Source of the DNA: Lentibacillus salicampi
Lineage (GTDB): Bacteria; Bacillota; Bacilli; Bacillales; Amphibacillaceae
Reading direction: 5' to 3'
Assembly (NCBI RefSeq): GCF_004565465.1
Contig: NZ_SRHY01000015.1
Location: 1 to 62,080 of the forward strand
Length of the DNA stretch: 62,080 nt
The notes beneath the pieces are model-generated. The model saw nothing but the letters and a program-made list of their open reading frames with translations, was not told where the DNA came from and made no database searches. Made by a program: the position numbers and the translations under genes. Shown in pieces: positions 9,001 to 17,596 of the stretch (within the stretch, counting starts at the first letter, position 1; each line of letters begins with the position of its first letter).

Positions 9001-9963
9001 ATGAAATCAGTCATTTATATAACCCGAAAAATTCCTGATGCGTTGCTGCGGCCCTACCAGGATTCGTTCACATTTCGCATGTGGGATAAGGAAAACGTGC
9101 CTGTACCGCGGGATGTGCTCTTACGTGAAGTGGCCGCTGCTGATGGTGTGTTATGTTTGATAACTGAATCGATTGATCGGGAGTTCCTTGCTGCTGCCCA
9201 ACATTTAAAAATTGTGGCGAACATGGCGGTTGGCTATGATAACATCGACGTCGATGCCGCTCGTGAACATGGTGTCGTTGTGACGAACACGCCCGATGTT
9301 CTGACAGAAACCACGGCGGACTTAACATTTGCGCTGATGATGGCAACAGCACGCCGGATAGTGGAAGCAGCTGATTATATCCGCGAAGGCAAGTGGGACT
9401 ATTGGGCACCCTATTTACTGGCCGGATCTGATATTCACGACAAAACAATCGGTATTGTCGGTATGGGCAGAATAGGAGAGGCAGTAGCGAGACGAGCCAA
9501 GGGGTTCGGTATGTCCATTTTGTACCATAATCGTTCAAGGAAGAACCATGCAGAACAGGAATTGGGGGCGTTTTACAGCGATTTCCCTGAACTGCTCCAG
9601 GAGGCAGACTTTGTTGTATCACTGGTTCCATTAACGGAACAAACATCCGAAATATTTAATCAGGATGCTTTTAAGCAAATGAAATCATCGGCCGTTTTTG
9701 TCAATGTTTCCCGCGGCGGAACGGTGGATGAGCAAGCATTGTATGAAGCTCTAACAAGCAGAGAAATCCGAGCTGCCGGGCTTGATGTGTTTACAAACGA
9801 GCCGATTTCCCCGGAACATCCGCTTTTAGGGCTTGACAATGTCGTTTGTCTCCCACACATTGGTTCAGCAAGTGCAGCTACCAGGACCAGCATGATTGAG
9901 CTTTGCTTTGATAACCTGCAAGCTGTTATGAATGGAGAGCGGGTGATTACCCCGGTCAATTGA
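9001..9963 (+). CDS. D-2-hydroxyacid dehydrogenase (glyoxylate/hydroxypyruvate reductase-like)
   Basis: 320 residues of the NAD(P)-dependent D-isomer-specific 2-hydroxyacid dehydrogenase family. The Rossmann motif GMGRIGEAVARRA is near residue 155. The catalytic Arg is in VNVSRGGTVDE (about 232), the Glu in FTNEPI (about 264), and the His in LPHIGSA (about 281). VGYDNIDVDAA near 75 and TETTADLTFALM near 103 are typical of glycerate dehydrogenase/glyoxylate reductase members. It probably reduces glyoxylate or hydroxypyruvate; exact substrate and NADH/NADPH preference cannot be read from sequence. RBS GGAGTG is 8 bases before the ATG. It lies in the yut block between yutH and yutI and is ended by a bidirectional hairpin. 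Confidence 0.88.
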   Translation: MKSVIYITRKIPDALLRPYQDSFTFRMWDKENVPVPRDVLLREVAAADGVLCLITESIDREFLAAAQHLKIVANMAVGYDNIDVDAAREHGVVVTNTPDVLTETTADLTFALMMATARRIVEAADYIREGKWDYWAPYLLAGSDIHDKTIGIVGMGRIGEAVARRAKGFGMSILYHNRSRKNHAEQELGAFYSDFPELLQEADFVVSLVPLTEQTSEIFNQDAFKQMKSSAVFVNVSRGGTVDEQALYEALTSREIRAAGLDVFTNEPISPEHPLLGLDNVVCLPHIGSASAATRTSMIELCFDNLQAVMNGERVITPVN

Positions 9964-9965
9964 TG

Positions 9966-10005
9966 AAAAAAGAAGGCAGATTCTTAATTGTCTGCCTTCC
10001 TCCAT
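9966..10005. terminator. bidirectional terminator
   Basis: Perfect 9-bp stem GAAGGCAGA (9972-9980) and TCTGCCTTC (9991-9999), with A-rich sequence before and T/C-rich after, between the convergent dehydrogenase gene and yutI. Confidence 0.8.
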
Positions 10006-10012
10006 ATCTATT

Positions 10013-10237
10013 TTAAAATACTTGTTCAATTTCTGTAACGCCAGGAACTTCGGACCGCAGTGCACGTTCAATTCCGGCTTTTAGTGTAATGGTGGAACTT
10101 GGGCAGTTGCCGCAAGCGCCCATCAGACGGATAAGAACAATGCCATCATCATCCACATCAATCAGTTCGACATCACCGCCATCGCGCAATAAAAACGGGC
10201 GGAGCTTGGTTAATACTTCCTGTACTTGCTCTTGCAT
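10013..10237 (-). CDS. yutI: NifU C-terminal-domain iron-sulfur scaffold (Nfu type)
   Basis: 74 residues forming a single NifU C-terminal domain: [20 protein letters not shown], then [10 protein letters not shown] carrying the CxxC that holds a bridging 4Fe-4S cluster, and the [13 protein letters not shown] tail. Nfu proteins carry clusters from the SUF machinery to client enzymes. It is shorter than B. subtilis YutI because it lacks an N-terminal extension. RBS AAAGGAG is about 10 bases before the ATG. A HesB-type carrier (yutM) is encoded close by, fitting a shared role in Fe-S maturation. Confidence 0.9.
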   Translation of the reverse strand: MQEQVQEVLTKLRPFLLRDGGDVELIDVDDDGIVLIRLMGACGNCPSSTITLKAGIERALRSEVPGVTEIEQVF

Positions 10238-10426
10238 AATCCATCTGCTCCTTTCCAGAGGTTGTTCAAATCACTATCAGTTTTTGAACACATTTATCTT
10301 ACTATCATTATACGGGGGATGGCTTAAAAAATCCATCCATTCGTTTATTCTTTCAGTTACTTTTATTGTATCTTTCATCAGGCTTTTTGTAAAATGAAAT
10401 TAATGACAAGATTAGGGGGATCTGAA

Positions 10427-10750
10427 ATGACTGACGATATCCTGATTACGGTTTTAGGGGCAGAACAGATTTGTGCTAGTTGTGTCGGTGCACCTGGATC
10501 ATGGGATACCTATGAGTGGCTGCAGGCGGCAATCGGCAGAAAATATCGTGATAGTAACATCTCATATGAGTATATTGATATTGAACAGCCTCCAGACAAT
10601 GAACAGCACCAGAAATTAGCAGAGCGTATTTTAGATGATGAGTTTTTTTACCCGCTGGTTCTCATTAATGATGAAATTGTTGCTGAAGGCATTCCAAGGT
10701 TAAAAACGATTTACCGGGAGCTGGACAAACATGGAGCTGTTGGTCAATAG
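10427..10750 (+). CDS. yuzD: YuzD family protein (DUF1462), thioredoxin-like
   Basis: 107 residues, start at 10427 behind an AGGGGG site. The N-terminus ILITVLGAEQICASCVGAPG carries a CASC (CxxC) motif at the place of a thioredoxin-like active site, and the C-terminal half has FYPLVLINDEIVAEG, which resembles the cis-Pro region of a thioredoxin/glutaredoxin fold. This is the DUF1462/YuzD family found next to yutI and yutM in bacilli, so a role around Fe-S or thiol chemistry is plausible but unproven. It is divergent from yutI across about 190 bases that hold no further gene. Confidence 0.82.
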   Translation: MTDDILITVLGAEQICASCVGAPGSWDTYEWLQAAIGRKYRDSNISYEYIDIEQPPDNEQHQKLAERILDDEFFYPLVLINDEIVAEGIPRLKTIYRELDKHGAVGQ

Positions 10751-10878
10751 GATTTTTCATTGACAGGGGGTCAGACGCCCTGACTCCCTGAGGTCTAATC
10801 ATTGATTCATCGCCTCATAGTTTGTATACTTAATAGTAACAATTGAATGGACTAAATCTCGTAAAGGAGGATATCAAT

Positions 10879-11235
10879 ATGGTTATTTCAATCACAGAAG
10901 GCGCTGCCGGTCAGGTAAAAGAGATGATGAAGGAAGAGGAAACGGGCGCCCGTCTGCGTTTTGGTATACAAGGCGGCGGTTGCAGCGGGCTTTCCTATTC
11001 ATTGGGGTTTGATCATGATGTGAATGAAGAATTGGATATGGTTGAGGACATAAATGGCATCCCGGTTGTCATCAATAAGCAGGACGTTCCGATTATTGAA
11101 GGAACAACCATTGATTTCAAGCAAAACATGATGGGAGGCGGATTTTCAATCGATAATCCGAATGCCATTGTATCATGTGGGTGTGGGTCTTCATTCAGGA
11201 CGGACCGGCGTGTAGGTTCACCGGAAAAATGCTGA
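10879..11235 (+). CDS. yutM: HesB/IscA-family A-type iron-sulfur carrier
   Basis: 118 residues. The three conserved cysteines are present: QGGGCSGLSY near residue 38 and SCGCGSSF near residue 101, with VGSPEKC at the C-terminus. The RBS AAAGGAGG is 8 bases before ATG 10879, which replaces the longer frame from 10843. A-type carriers receive iron or clusters and deliver them to apo-proteins. With yutI and yuzD it forms an Fe-S-related neighbourhood, followed by the FAD-dependent ferredoxin-NADP reductase that could supply electrons. A strong terminator follows. Confidence 0.9.
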   Translation: MVISITEGAAGQVKEMMKEEETGARLRFGIQGGGCSGLSYSLGFDHDVNEELDMVEDINGIPVVINKQDVPIIEGTTIDFKQNMMGGGFSIDNPNAIVSCGCGSSFRTDRRVGSPEKC

Positions 11236-11256
11236 AACAAAAGAATTCGATTTTGG

Positions 11257-11303
11257 AAAACGTCGCATTTGCTGAAAAGCAAGGCAAATGCGACGTTTAT
11301 TAA
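11257..11303 (+). terminator. strong terminator after yutM
   Basis: AAACGTCGCATTTGC (from 11258) pairs perfectly with GCAAATGCGACGTTT (11284-11298), loop TGAAAAGCAAG, followed by a T-rich tail. Confidence 0.9.
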
Positions 11304-11443
11304 TAGGCAGATTCAGGATTTTGTACAGACATGAGAATGTCGGACAGGTCAATCGTGAACTTTGCTCTCCACCATTCGGCGGCTTTGATGGAGACGTAAC
11401 AAATACATTGATAAAAGCCTGGAGTCATTTCCAAGCCTTCCAT
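11300..11443 (-). CDS. possible 47-residue protein coupled to yumC
   Basis: Directly after the yumC stop codon the − strand reads TAA-ATG and continues open for 47 codons (MEGLEMTPGFYQCICYV at the start, PESAY at the end), stopping at the edge of the yutM terminator. There is no separate Shine-Dalgarno site, so translation would depend on termination-reinitiation from yumC. I do not recognise it. It contains aromatic and hydrophobic residues but no membrane segment. It could equally be a chance frame. Confidence 0.3.
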   Translation of the reverse strand: MEGLEMTPGFYQCICYVSIKAAEWWRAKFTIDLSDILMSVQNPESAY

Positions 11444-12430
11444 TTAAAACATTGCTGTTGAGTGTTTTGGCTGGATGCGTGCTTTCGGATCAATGTATTG
11501 TTTGGCGTTGTTAATCGCTGTCGGTCCTTCCCCGAATCCGGTAACGATCAGATTGACTTTTCCGGGATAGGTGGTAATGTCACCGGCCGCGTAAATGCCC
11601 GGGATGTTCGTTTCCATCCGCGAATTAACCACAATGCTGTTTTTTTCGATCTCGAGTCCCCAATTTTTGATGGAACCGAGCGTTGATACGAAGCCATAAT
11701 TACAGAGCACTGCATCAACATTGACATCCATTATTGAATCCCCTTTAACCTCGCTTAACGTAACACTTTCCACCTTTCCGTTACCGCTGATGGCAGTCGG
11801 TATGTAGGGCGTTGCAATGTCAACACTGGAATTCATCAATCGTTCAACACTGTGTTCGTGTGCTCTGAACTTGTCCCGCCGGTGTACCAGTGTTACTTTT
11901 TCGGCAATCGGCTCCAACATTAATGCCCAGTCCACTGCCGAATCACCGCCGCCAAGGAGCATGACGTGCTGCCCTTGATAGGCGTGCATATCCTGTACAT
12001 GATAATGTAAATTCACACCTTCAAATTGATCACAGCCCTCAACATTCAAACGCCGTGGCTGAAATGCGCCATTGCCTGCCGTAATAATCATCGTTCTGGT
12101 ATAGTGAACTTCGCCAGTGTTGGAAGTCAATTTAAATGTATCGTCTTCGAGGCGCTCCACACCTTCAACGGATTGCCCCAAAACAATGGTCGGGTCAAAC
12201 ATTCTCGCTTGCTCTTCCAGGTTGTCCACTAAATCCTGAGCCCGAACCTTCGGGAACCCGGCAACATCATATATATCTTTCTCTGGATACAGGGCTGTCA
12301 ATTGCCCGCCAGTATGTGGCAAACTTTCCATTATTTTAACGCTTGCCTGGCGCATGCCACCGTAAAAAGCGGTGAACAGACCAGTGGGACCAGCTCCAAT
12401 AATGGTTATGTCGTATATGTTATTTGACAT
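11444..12430 (-). CDS. yumC: ferredoxin-NADP reductase type 2
   Basis: 328 residues, a thioredoxin-reductase-like flavoprotein without a redox CxxC. FAD-binding [14 protein letters not shown] at residue 12, NADPH-binding [13 protein letters not shown] near 160, the second FAD motif [12 protein letters not shown] near 282, and the family-specific C-terminus [17 protein letters not shown]. subtilis YumC reduces ferredoxin and flavodoxins with NADPH and is essential. The ATG at 12430 has GGGGGGA upstream. It is divergent from ndh, with a 716-bp spacer filled in part by a 20-bp minisatellite. Confidence 0.93.
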   Translation of the reverse strand: MSNNIYDITIIGAGPTGLFTAFYGGMRQASVKIMESLPHTGGQLTALYPEKDIYDVAGFPKVRAQDLVDNLEEQARMFDPTIVLGQSVEGVERLEDDTFKLTSNTGEVHYTRTMIITAGNGAFQPRRLNVEGCDQFEGVNLHYHVQDMHAYQGQHVMLLGGGDSAVDWALMLEPIAEKVTLVHRRDKFRAHEHSVERLMNSSVDIATPYIPTAISGNGKVESVTLSEVKGDSIMDVNVDAVLCNYGFVSTLGSIKNWGLEIEKNSIVVNSRMETNIPGIYAAGDITTYPGKVNLIVTGFGEGPTAINNAKQYIDPKARIQPKHSTAMF

Positions 12431-12679
12431 GGATGTCCCCCCATTAATTAGTTTTCATGAATACACCACGCTTATCGTACCATAAACTGGTCGTATATGT
12501 GTATTGATTCAACTGCAGTGCGTGATATCATCCATTAAATGCAACGGCCAGGAAATTTCTGGCGGGCGCAATCAGCCCCTCTTTATATCTATAATCGAAA
12601 CATTTTCTCATGAGGGGGCATATAAAAATTTTGTTAGAAGATGCCCCCTTTTCCGGATTCATTTCGATTATAAGGGTGA

Positions 12680-12968
12680 ACAGGAAGCAGAAGAGCGGAA
12701 GAATCGGCAGAAGGGAGGAGTAATCGGCAGAAGAGCAAAGAAATCGGCAGAAGAGAGGAGGAATCGGCAGAAGAGTGGAAGAATCGGCAGAAGAGGCGGA
12801 GTAATCGGCAGAAGAGCAAAGGAATCGGCAGAAGAGCGGAAGAATCGGCAGAAGAGCGGAAGAATCGGCAGAAGAGCGGAAGAATCGGCAGAAGAGCGGA
12901 AGAATCGGCAGAAGAGCGGAAGAATCGGCAGAAGAGCGGAAGAATCGGCAGAAGAGCGGAAGAGTCGT
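12680..12968. repeat. 20-bp minisatellite, about 13.5 copies
   Basis: The core ATCGGCAG recurs at 12703, 12723, 12743, 12763, 12783, 12804, 12824, 12844, 12864, 12884, 12904, 12924 and 12944, a 20-bp step with one 21-bp exception. Consensus unit: GAATCGGCAGAAGAGCGGAA. The right-hand copies from about 12824 are identical, the left-hand ones diverged. The 20-bp period shifts frame each copy, so all frames stay open and spurious long ORFs arise on both strands. The array lies in the 716-bp divergent spacer between yumC and ndh. The rest of that spacer (12431-12680 and 12968-13146) shows no gene. Confidence 0.95.
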
Positions 12969-13146
12969 CCAGGATGCATCATTAAATTGAGAAAAGTCGG
13001 ATTTGACTGAATGACATGATCCGTCTTGAAACATGATCGGAAAAAGCATAAGATATGGAATGGATTACAGTTGTGTTACAAAATCATTTCTTGTAATGGA
13101 TTGTTCTTATATAAAGATAAATAGACTTGCAAAGGTGGAAGTGATC

Positions 13147-14367
13147 ATGAAGAAACCGGACATTGTCATATTAGGTGCCGGCTATGGGGGAGTCATGACA
13201 GCCGTTAAGCTGCAAAAAATCCTGAACAGTAATGAAGCAACGATAACGCTTGTTAATAAATTCGATTATCATTATCAGACAACCTGGCTGCACGAAAATG
13301 CGGCGGGTACATTGCACCATGACCGGACGAGAATTCCTATTAAGGATGTCGTGAATATGGATAAAGTTCAGTTTGTATTGGACACGGTCGTTTCGATTAA
13401 ACCAGAAAAAAAGAAAGTTAAACTGAAGAACGGTGAAGTGCCCTACGACATCCTGGTCATTGGGCTGGGGTTTGAAGCGGAGACGTTCGGCATTGCTGGA
13501 TTGGAAGAGCACGCATTTACGATTGACAATATTAATAATGCCCGGCTCATCAGAGAACATCTGGAATATAATTTTGCCATGTATCACCATGAAGATGAAA
13601 AAAATCCAGGCAGGCTCAATATCGTTATTGGTGGCGGTGGGTTTACAGGTGTTGAATTTCTGGGTGAATTGGCAAACCGGATTCCGGAACTTTGTGAAGA
13701 ATATGATATTCATAAATCAATGGTGCGAATTATTAATATAGAAGGACAATCAACCGTTCTGCCCGGCTTTGACCCGCAGCTGGCAGAATATGCCATGAAC
13801 TCACTTGAATCACGCGGGGTCGAATTCATGACCGGGGCTATGGTGAAGGAATGTCAGGCGGATCGAGTTATCTATGAAAAAGACGGGAAAGAAGTAGAAA
13901 TCCCAACATATACGACCATTTGGACTGCAGGCGTGCGTGCTAACTCCATTGTGGAAGAATCGGGTTTTGAGCACAATCGCGGTAAAATTGAAGTGCGTTC
14001 TGATATGCGCGCACCGGACCAGGATGACGTATTTGCAGTAGGTGATTGTGCATTGATTATGAACGAACAAACTGGCAAACCTTATCCACCAACTGCCCAA
14101 ATCGCCATTCAGGAAGCCGAAACGGTTGCAAATAATGTTAAAACACTTGTACAGGGAAATGGGGAACTTGAGTCATTTGAACCGAATCTGCTGGGAACCG
14201 TCGCGTCTCTTGGTCGTGGCGACGCAATCGGTGATATTTTCAATAACTGGAAGTTGTTTGGCTGGAAAGCAGTCATTATGAAAAAAATCATTGATAACCG
14301 CTATCTGCTGAAATTAGGAGGGGTTGGATTGTTAATGCGGAAGGGTAAATTCAATATTTTTTATTAG
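13147..14367 (+). CDS. yutJ: type II NADH dehydrogenase (NADH:menaquinone oxidoreductase)
   Basis: 406 residues from ATG 13147, preceded by AAAGGTGG; the frame upstream to 13033 has no RBS. FAD site ILGAGYGGVMTAVKLQ at the N-terminus, NADH site GGGGFTGVEFLGEL near 162, and AVGDCALI near 297. NDH-2 enzymes are single-subunit peripheral membrane flavoproteins that pass electrons from NADH to quinone without pumping protons. The C-terminal segment (WKAVIMKKIIDNRYLLKLGG) is the usual amphipathic membrane-binding part. The neighbourhood (yumC before, yuiB/yuiC after) matches B. subtilis yutJ, although this protein is longer. Its electron acceptor would be the menaquinone made by the men genes in this window. 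Confidence 0.88.
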   Translation: MKKPDIVILGAGYGGVMTAVKLQKILNSNEATITLVNKFDYHYQTTWLHENAAGTLHHDRTRIPIKDVVNMDKVQFVLDTVVSIKPEKKKVKLKNGEVPYDILVIGLGFEAETFGIAGLEEHAFTIDNINNARLIREHLEYNFAMYHHEDEKNPGRLNIVIGGGGFTGVEFLGELANRIPELCEEYDIHKSMVRIINIEGQSTVLPGFDPQLAEYAMNSLESRGVEFMTGAMVKECQADRVIYEKDGKEVEIPTYTTIWTAGVRANSIVEESGFEHNRGKIEVRSDMRAPDQDDVFAVGDCALIMNEQTGKPYPPTAQIAIQEAETVANNVKTLVQGNGELESFEPNLLGTVASLGRGDAIGDIFNNWKLFGWKAVIMKKIIDNRYLLKLGGVGLLMRKGKFNIFY

Positions 14368-14455
14368 AGTATAAACGGCAAGCTTGCTGTCTTTGCTTTT
14401 TCGCTTATTTGTTATAAAATGATGGCTGTATGCATAGGCGAAGGGAGATACAGCG

Positions 14456-14767
14456 TTGATACAGTTTGTTGTTTCTGTTATATTGTTCTTTGTCATATTT
14501 TTTGGACTGGCATTTATATTAAATATGCTGCTGCGCCGTACTTGGCTCATGGCTTGGATTTATCCGATTATTGTTTTGATGATTGTTGATAATATCTCCA
14601 CAACGGCATATTTTACTGCGCCAGGGGAGTCATTTGCCACAGCATTTTCCAGATTGACGAAGATAACCATTGCTGATATAAGCATTCTGGGGGCAGGATT
14701 TGCCGGGACAATTGTTTCCGGGTTTGTGATTAAGTTTTTGCGCAAGAACGGATACCAAATGTTTTAG
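14456..14767 (+). CDS. yuiB: YuiB-like small membrane protein
   Basis: 103 residues starting at TTG 14456 behind AGGGAG. Three hydrophobic segments are visible: about 3-25, 30-48 and 76-96, with the motif SFATAFSRLTKITIAD between the second and third. It corresponds to YuiB of bacilli, a membrane protein of unknown function found between yutJ-type and yuiC genes. A strong terminator follows. Confidence 0.75.
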   Translation: MIQFVVSVILFFVIFFGLAFILNMLLRRTWLMAWIYPIIVLMIVDNISTTAYFTAPGESFATAFSRLTKITIADISILGAGFAGTIVSGFVIKFLRKNGYQMF

Positions 14768-14782
14768 CAGGGTTGGAAAAAG

Positions 14783-14822
14783 AGAAGCGTTAACCCATAT
14801 AAAGCGGGTTAACGCTTATTGA
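14783..14822 (+). terminator. terminator after yuiB
   Basis: AAGCGTTAACCC (14785-14796) pairs perfectly with GGGTTAACGCTT (14806-14817), followed by ATT. Confidence 0.8.
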
Positions 14823-15110
14823 TGTCATTTGATATAAATGGGTGTCCCAACGTCCGGTTTGATTCCGTTTTGAACATTTACTAAGGCTGCCAAGCAACTG
14901 ATGAATGGTTTTCGTTCATCTTTTTAATTTTTTCCGAAAAATAATCGGACGGCTAATCTCATGCATTAATTTTTAAAATTTTATCGTATATTAAATGATG
15001 ATTTGGTAACACTGTCCAAGTAGGCAGTTATTTCAAGGATGACAGTCTGACGGACTTATCGTGCGGAACTGTTACAGCAAAATCTGCATGCTGCCGGAAA
15101 GGTGTTATCA

Positions 15111-15800
15111 TTGAATAAGTTAGCTTTATTGAGAAGGTCCATGATGTCGCTGTTATTTCTAGGGGCATTGTACGTAACATTTTCGTCCATTTCAAATGTT
15201 ACCCTGACAGATGTGAAAGCCTGGGTAGTCGAAAATGAAACCGTATCGGCCGCCATACCACAAGGTGAAGCCGAACATAAAGAAGTAGCGGTAAAGGAAA
15301 AGGGATTGAATATTAAAGAACAACAAGAACGATATATTTCCAGCGAATATATTGAAGGACCGAAAACGTTGGAAGAGTATGTCAATACAGAGCAATATCC
15401 AAGTGCTACGGTTATGGCGACGGGGTATACTGCCGGAGTGGAATCAACCGGTAAAACGGCTGATCATCCGGAATATGGTATCACGTATTCAGGCGTACAA
15501 GTGAAACGAGACTTGTACTCTACTATCGCAGCTGATCTGGATGTTTATCCGCTTGGCACCATCATGTACATTCCCGACTATGGGTATGGCGTTGTTGCCG
15601 ATAAAGGCGGTGCCATTAATGGAAACAAAATCGATCTCTATTATGAGACGGTTGAAGATGTGTATTCCGAATGGGGCAAAAAGGAAATTGAGGTTTATAT
15701 TATTGAAGAAGGTGACGGGAAACTGACCGAAGAGACGTTGAATAACCTGAATGAAAACGAGTCGATGCAAGTCTTCCGGAACCAGATTACTGAAAGCTGA
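15111..15800 (+). CDS. yuiC: 3D-domain cell-wall protein YuiC
   Basis: 229 residues from TTG 15111 (GGAAAGG upstream; GTG at 15102 overlaps the RBS). An N-terminal hydrophobic segment (about 8-28) acts as signal or anchor. After a charged linker the C-terminal 3D domain runs from MATGYTAG (about 99) to VYIIEEG; the three aspartates that name the domain are in the [16 protein letters not shown] part near 165, together with an Asp earlier ([10 protein letters not shown]). 3D domains resemble MltA-type lytic transglycosylases, and YuiC-type proteins cleave peptidoglycan glycan strands in B. subtilis relatives. It is likely a surface muralytic enzyme. A hairpin terminator follows. Confidence 0.85.
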   Translation: MNKLALLRRSMMSLLFLGALYVTFSSISNVTLTDVKAWVVENETVSAAIPQGEAEHKEVAVKEKGLNIKEQQERYISSEYIEGPKTLEEYVNTEQYPSATVMATGYTAGVESTGKTADHPEYGITYSGVQVKRDLYSTIAADLDVYPLGTIMYIPDYGYGVVADKGGAINGNKIDLYYETVEDVYSEWGKKEIEVYIIEEGDGKLTEETLNNLNENESMQVFRNQITES

Positions 15801-15805
15801 AGAAA

Positions 15806-15840
15806 AGCCGCTTCACGGTAAGGTGAGGCGGCTATTTCTA
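15806..15840. terminator. terminator after yuiC
   Basis: AGCCGCTTCAC (15806-15816) pairs with GTGAGGCGGCT (15823-15833) with one mismatch, A-rich before and T-rich after; it can serve both yuiC and convergent yuiD. Confidence 0.7.
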
Positions 15841-15891
15841 AAGGGAAGATATAATTTTAACCTCGCCACGGCATCGTTCGCTGTAGTATTT

Positions 15892-16365
15892 TTAATAAAA
15901 CTGGAAAAGGAAAAAGGCAATGGCTATGCCGGATACCCCGCCGAAAAACACCTCAATCGGCTGATGGCCTAGAAGCTCTTTCAATTCTTTTCGTTTTTGA
16001 TAAACTTCTTTTCGGTTCCAGTCTTTCGCACCTTCCATAAAATACTGGACATCCTCCACTAATTGGTTGACCACAATCGCCTGTTCACCCGCCTGTCTGC
16101 GAACCCCAGAAGCATCGAACATGATGATTACGCTGAAAACAGTCGATATGGCAAACATGACTGAATCTGCTCCTTCAGCAATACCAACACCAGTCGTCAG
16201 TGCCGCAACAGCAGCGGAATGACTGCTTGGCATACCGCCTGTTGAAAAAGCCAGACTGGGTTTAAACTCACGAGTCGCAACCAGCCGGATCGGAATTTTA
16301 ATGACCTGCGCGAAAACAATAGCAGATAACGCTGCCCATAGCGGGAAGTTTGCAAAAAAGTCCAT
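15892..16365 (-). CDS. yuiD: divergent PAP2 (DUF212) membrane protein YuiD
   Basis: 157 residues, three to four membrane segments. The family signature is the phosphatase-like GGMPSSHSAAVAAL near residue 43 and a later GVRRQAGEQA near 87, with GHQPIEVFFGG near the C-terminus. These resemble the acid-phosphatase/vanadium-haloperoxidase (PAP2) motifs, hence 'divergent PAP2'. A lipid phosphatase role is assumed but unproven. It is convergent with yuiC. Confidence 0.85.
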   Translation of the reverse strand: MDFFANFPLWAALSAIVFAQVIKIPIRLVATREFKPSLAFSTGGMPSSHSAAVAALTTGVGIAEGADSVMFAISTVFSVIIMFDASGVRRQAGEQAIVVNQLVEDVQYFMEGAKDWNRKEVYQKRKELKELLGHQPIEVFFGGVSGIAIAFFLFQFY

Positions 16366-16514
16366 GAATGAAGGACATCCTCTCTGTCGTCTAAACCAAA
16401 ACGACCCATTTAAATGTATAAAATCATTTTAGCATAATCAGGGTTTATTTTGACAAACAAAGCATGAACTGATTTGAATTGATTTTCCCGGTGGCATAAC
16501 TGGTGCCGGCTAGG

Positions 16515-17114
16515 TCAGGAAGCTTTTACAGTTGATAGCCACCGTGATGGGACGCGCTTGACAAGGCTCACCATAAACAAGGCGGCAAGGAAGGCTAAAC
16601 CTATATCCTTTACCAGAAAGGGGATCATACTGCTCCATGCAACACTGTAGGAAATGGTTAATTCGAGCCACGTATTCATGGCAGCATACATATAGGTAAC
16701 CCCGATCCCATAATTAAAAGCCAGTCCAATAGCGGCTGCCAATCCGTACTTTGGAACGGAAGGTTTACTGCTTCGCTCAGCAATCAGACCTGTAAAAAAC
16801 GCCACGACTATAAAGGAAATAATAAACCCGCCGGTCGGGGAGATCAGTTGCATCGGTCCAGCCTTCATTTGGGCAAACACCGGAACGCCTGCCATGCCGA
16901 CTAAAATATATGTTATCATCGAAATGGCCCCAAGCCTTTTACCAAGCATCAGTCCAGCAATGGTGGCGAAAAATGTCTGCAGGGATAAAGGTACAGTTGC
17001 ACCGCCGATCGGCAAGGCAAGGAATGGAAACCATACCGTAATGTTTGCCCCGATAGCCATCAGGCAAACAAAGACGGCGCCAAATGTTAAGTCAATTGTG
17101 CGTAGTCTTTTCAA
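16515..17114 (-). CDS. bioY: BioY biotin transporter substrate-binding (S) subunit
   Basis: 199 residues beginning at TTG 17114, seven bases after AGGAGG. Six hydrophobic segments and the BioY signature FLALPIGGATVPLSLQTFF (about 30-48) and GMAGVPVFA near 73. BioY is the biotin-specific S component of ECF transporters and works with the general EcfAA'T module, which is not encoded here. The promoter carries a BirA operator (see 17139-17190), so expression should be shut off when biotinyl-AMP-loaded BirA accumulates. It corresponds to B. subtilis yuiG. Confidence 0.93.
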   Translation of the reverse strand: MKRLRTIDLTFGAVFVCLMAIGANITVWFPFLALPIGGATVPLSLQTFFATIAGLMLGKRLGAISMITYILVGMAGVPVFAQMKAGPMQLISPTGGFIISFIVVAFFTGLIAERSSKPSVPKYGLAAAIGLAFNYGIGVTYMYAAMNTWLELTISYSVAWSSMIPFLVKDIGLAFLAALFMVSLVKRVPSRWLSTVKAS

Positions 17115-17138
17115 TCTAAGCCCTCCTCTTTATAAATG

Positions 17139-17190
17139 ATCATAAATAGAATCCAATTAATTGTCAACCACTTTTTAAGTAGGTTGACAA
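17139..17190 (-). promoter_or_regulatory. BirA operator overlapping the bioY promoter
   Basis: The inverted repeat TTGTCAAC (17161-17168) - 14 bases - GTTGACAA (17183-17190) matches the BirA box architecture. On the − strand TTGACA (17162-17167) forms a −35 element with TATGAT (17139-17144) as −10, spacer exactly 17. The −35 therefore lies inside one operator half-site, so bound BirA would block RNA polymerase. Confidence 0.88.
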
Positions 17191-17247
17191 GAAGGGTGGA
17201 ATAGTGGTCACTTAGATGTGGTCAGCATCCCTTGGGCAGGAGTGAAC

Positions 17248-17508
17248 ATCAACGGTAGAGGGGCTGGTATCAATGGTGGAGGGGTGAAGATCAACGGTAG
17301 TGAGGCGGATATCGATGGTGGAGGGGTGAAGATCAACGGTAGTGAGGCTGGCATCAATGGTGGAGGGGTGAAGATCAACGGTAGTGAGGCTGGTATCGAT
17401 GGTAGAAGGGTGAAGATCAACGGTAGTGAGGCGGATATCAACGGTAGAGGAGCGAACATCAGCGATAGTGAACCGAACATCGATGATAGGAGGGTGAACA
17501 TCAACTAG
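17248..17508. repeat. 21-bp minisatellite, 12 copies
   Basis: Units beginning ATCAAYGGT or ATCGATGGT follow every 21 bases from 17248; an example is ATCAACGGTAGTGAGGCTGGT's first twenty bases. Two unit types alternate (…GGTAGTGAGGCKGRY and …GGTGGAGGGGTGAAG), giving a 42-bp higher-order repeat. The 21-bp step keeps one + frame open (INGSEAG-INGGGVK pattern) up to TAG at 17506-17508, but there is no RBS and the related array at 34.25 kb has indels, so I treat it as non-coding. It lies between bioY and deoD. Confidence 0.92.
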
Positions 17509-17556
17509 GACGGTGTGGATATTCCCACATATACGCTCTCTATTGAACTAAACAAA

Positions 17557-17586
17557 CATTCAGCAGGAAACTATACCTGCTGAATG
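17557..17586 (-). terminator. terminator after deoD
   Basis: CATTCAGCAGG (17557-17567) and CCTGCTGAATG (17576-17586) form a perfect 11-bp stem with an 8-base loop; on the − strand it is followed by TTTGTTTA. Confidence 0.8.
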
Positions 17587-17596
17587 AGCTTTCATT

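Noticed and set aside
12680..12968. CRISPR array
   Set aside because: Units are contiguous 20-mers without unique spacers and no cas genes are near.
12504..13049. Long ORFs on both strands (up to 173 codons, RRIGRRAEESAEE and SSADSSALLPIL patterns)
   Set aside because: They arise from the 20-bp minisatellite, which keeps several frames open at once; no RBS, no domain, and the frame changes every copy.
17218..17508. 96-codon ING-repeat ORF
   Set aside because: No Shine-Dalgarno site, opens only because the unit is 21 bp, and the sister array at 34.3 kb has frame-breaking indels.
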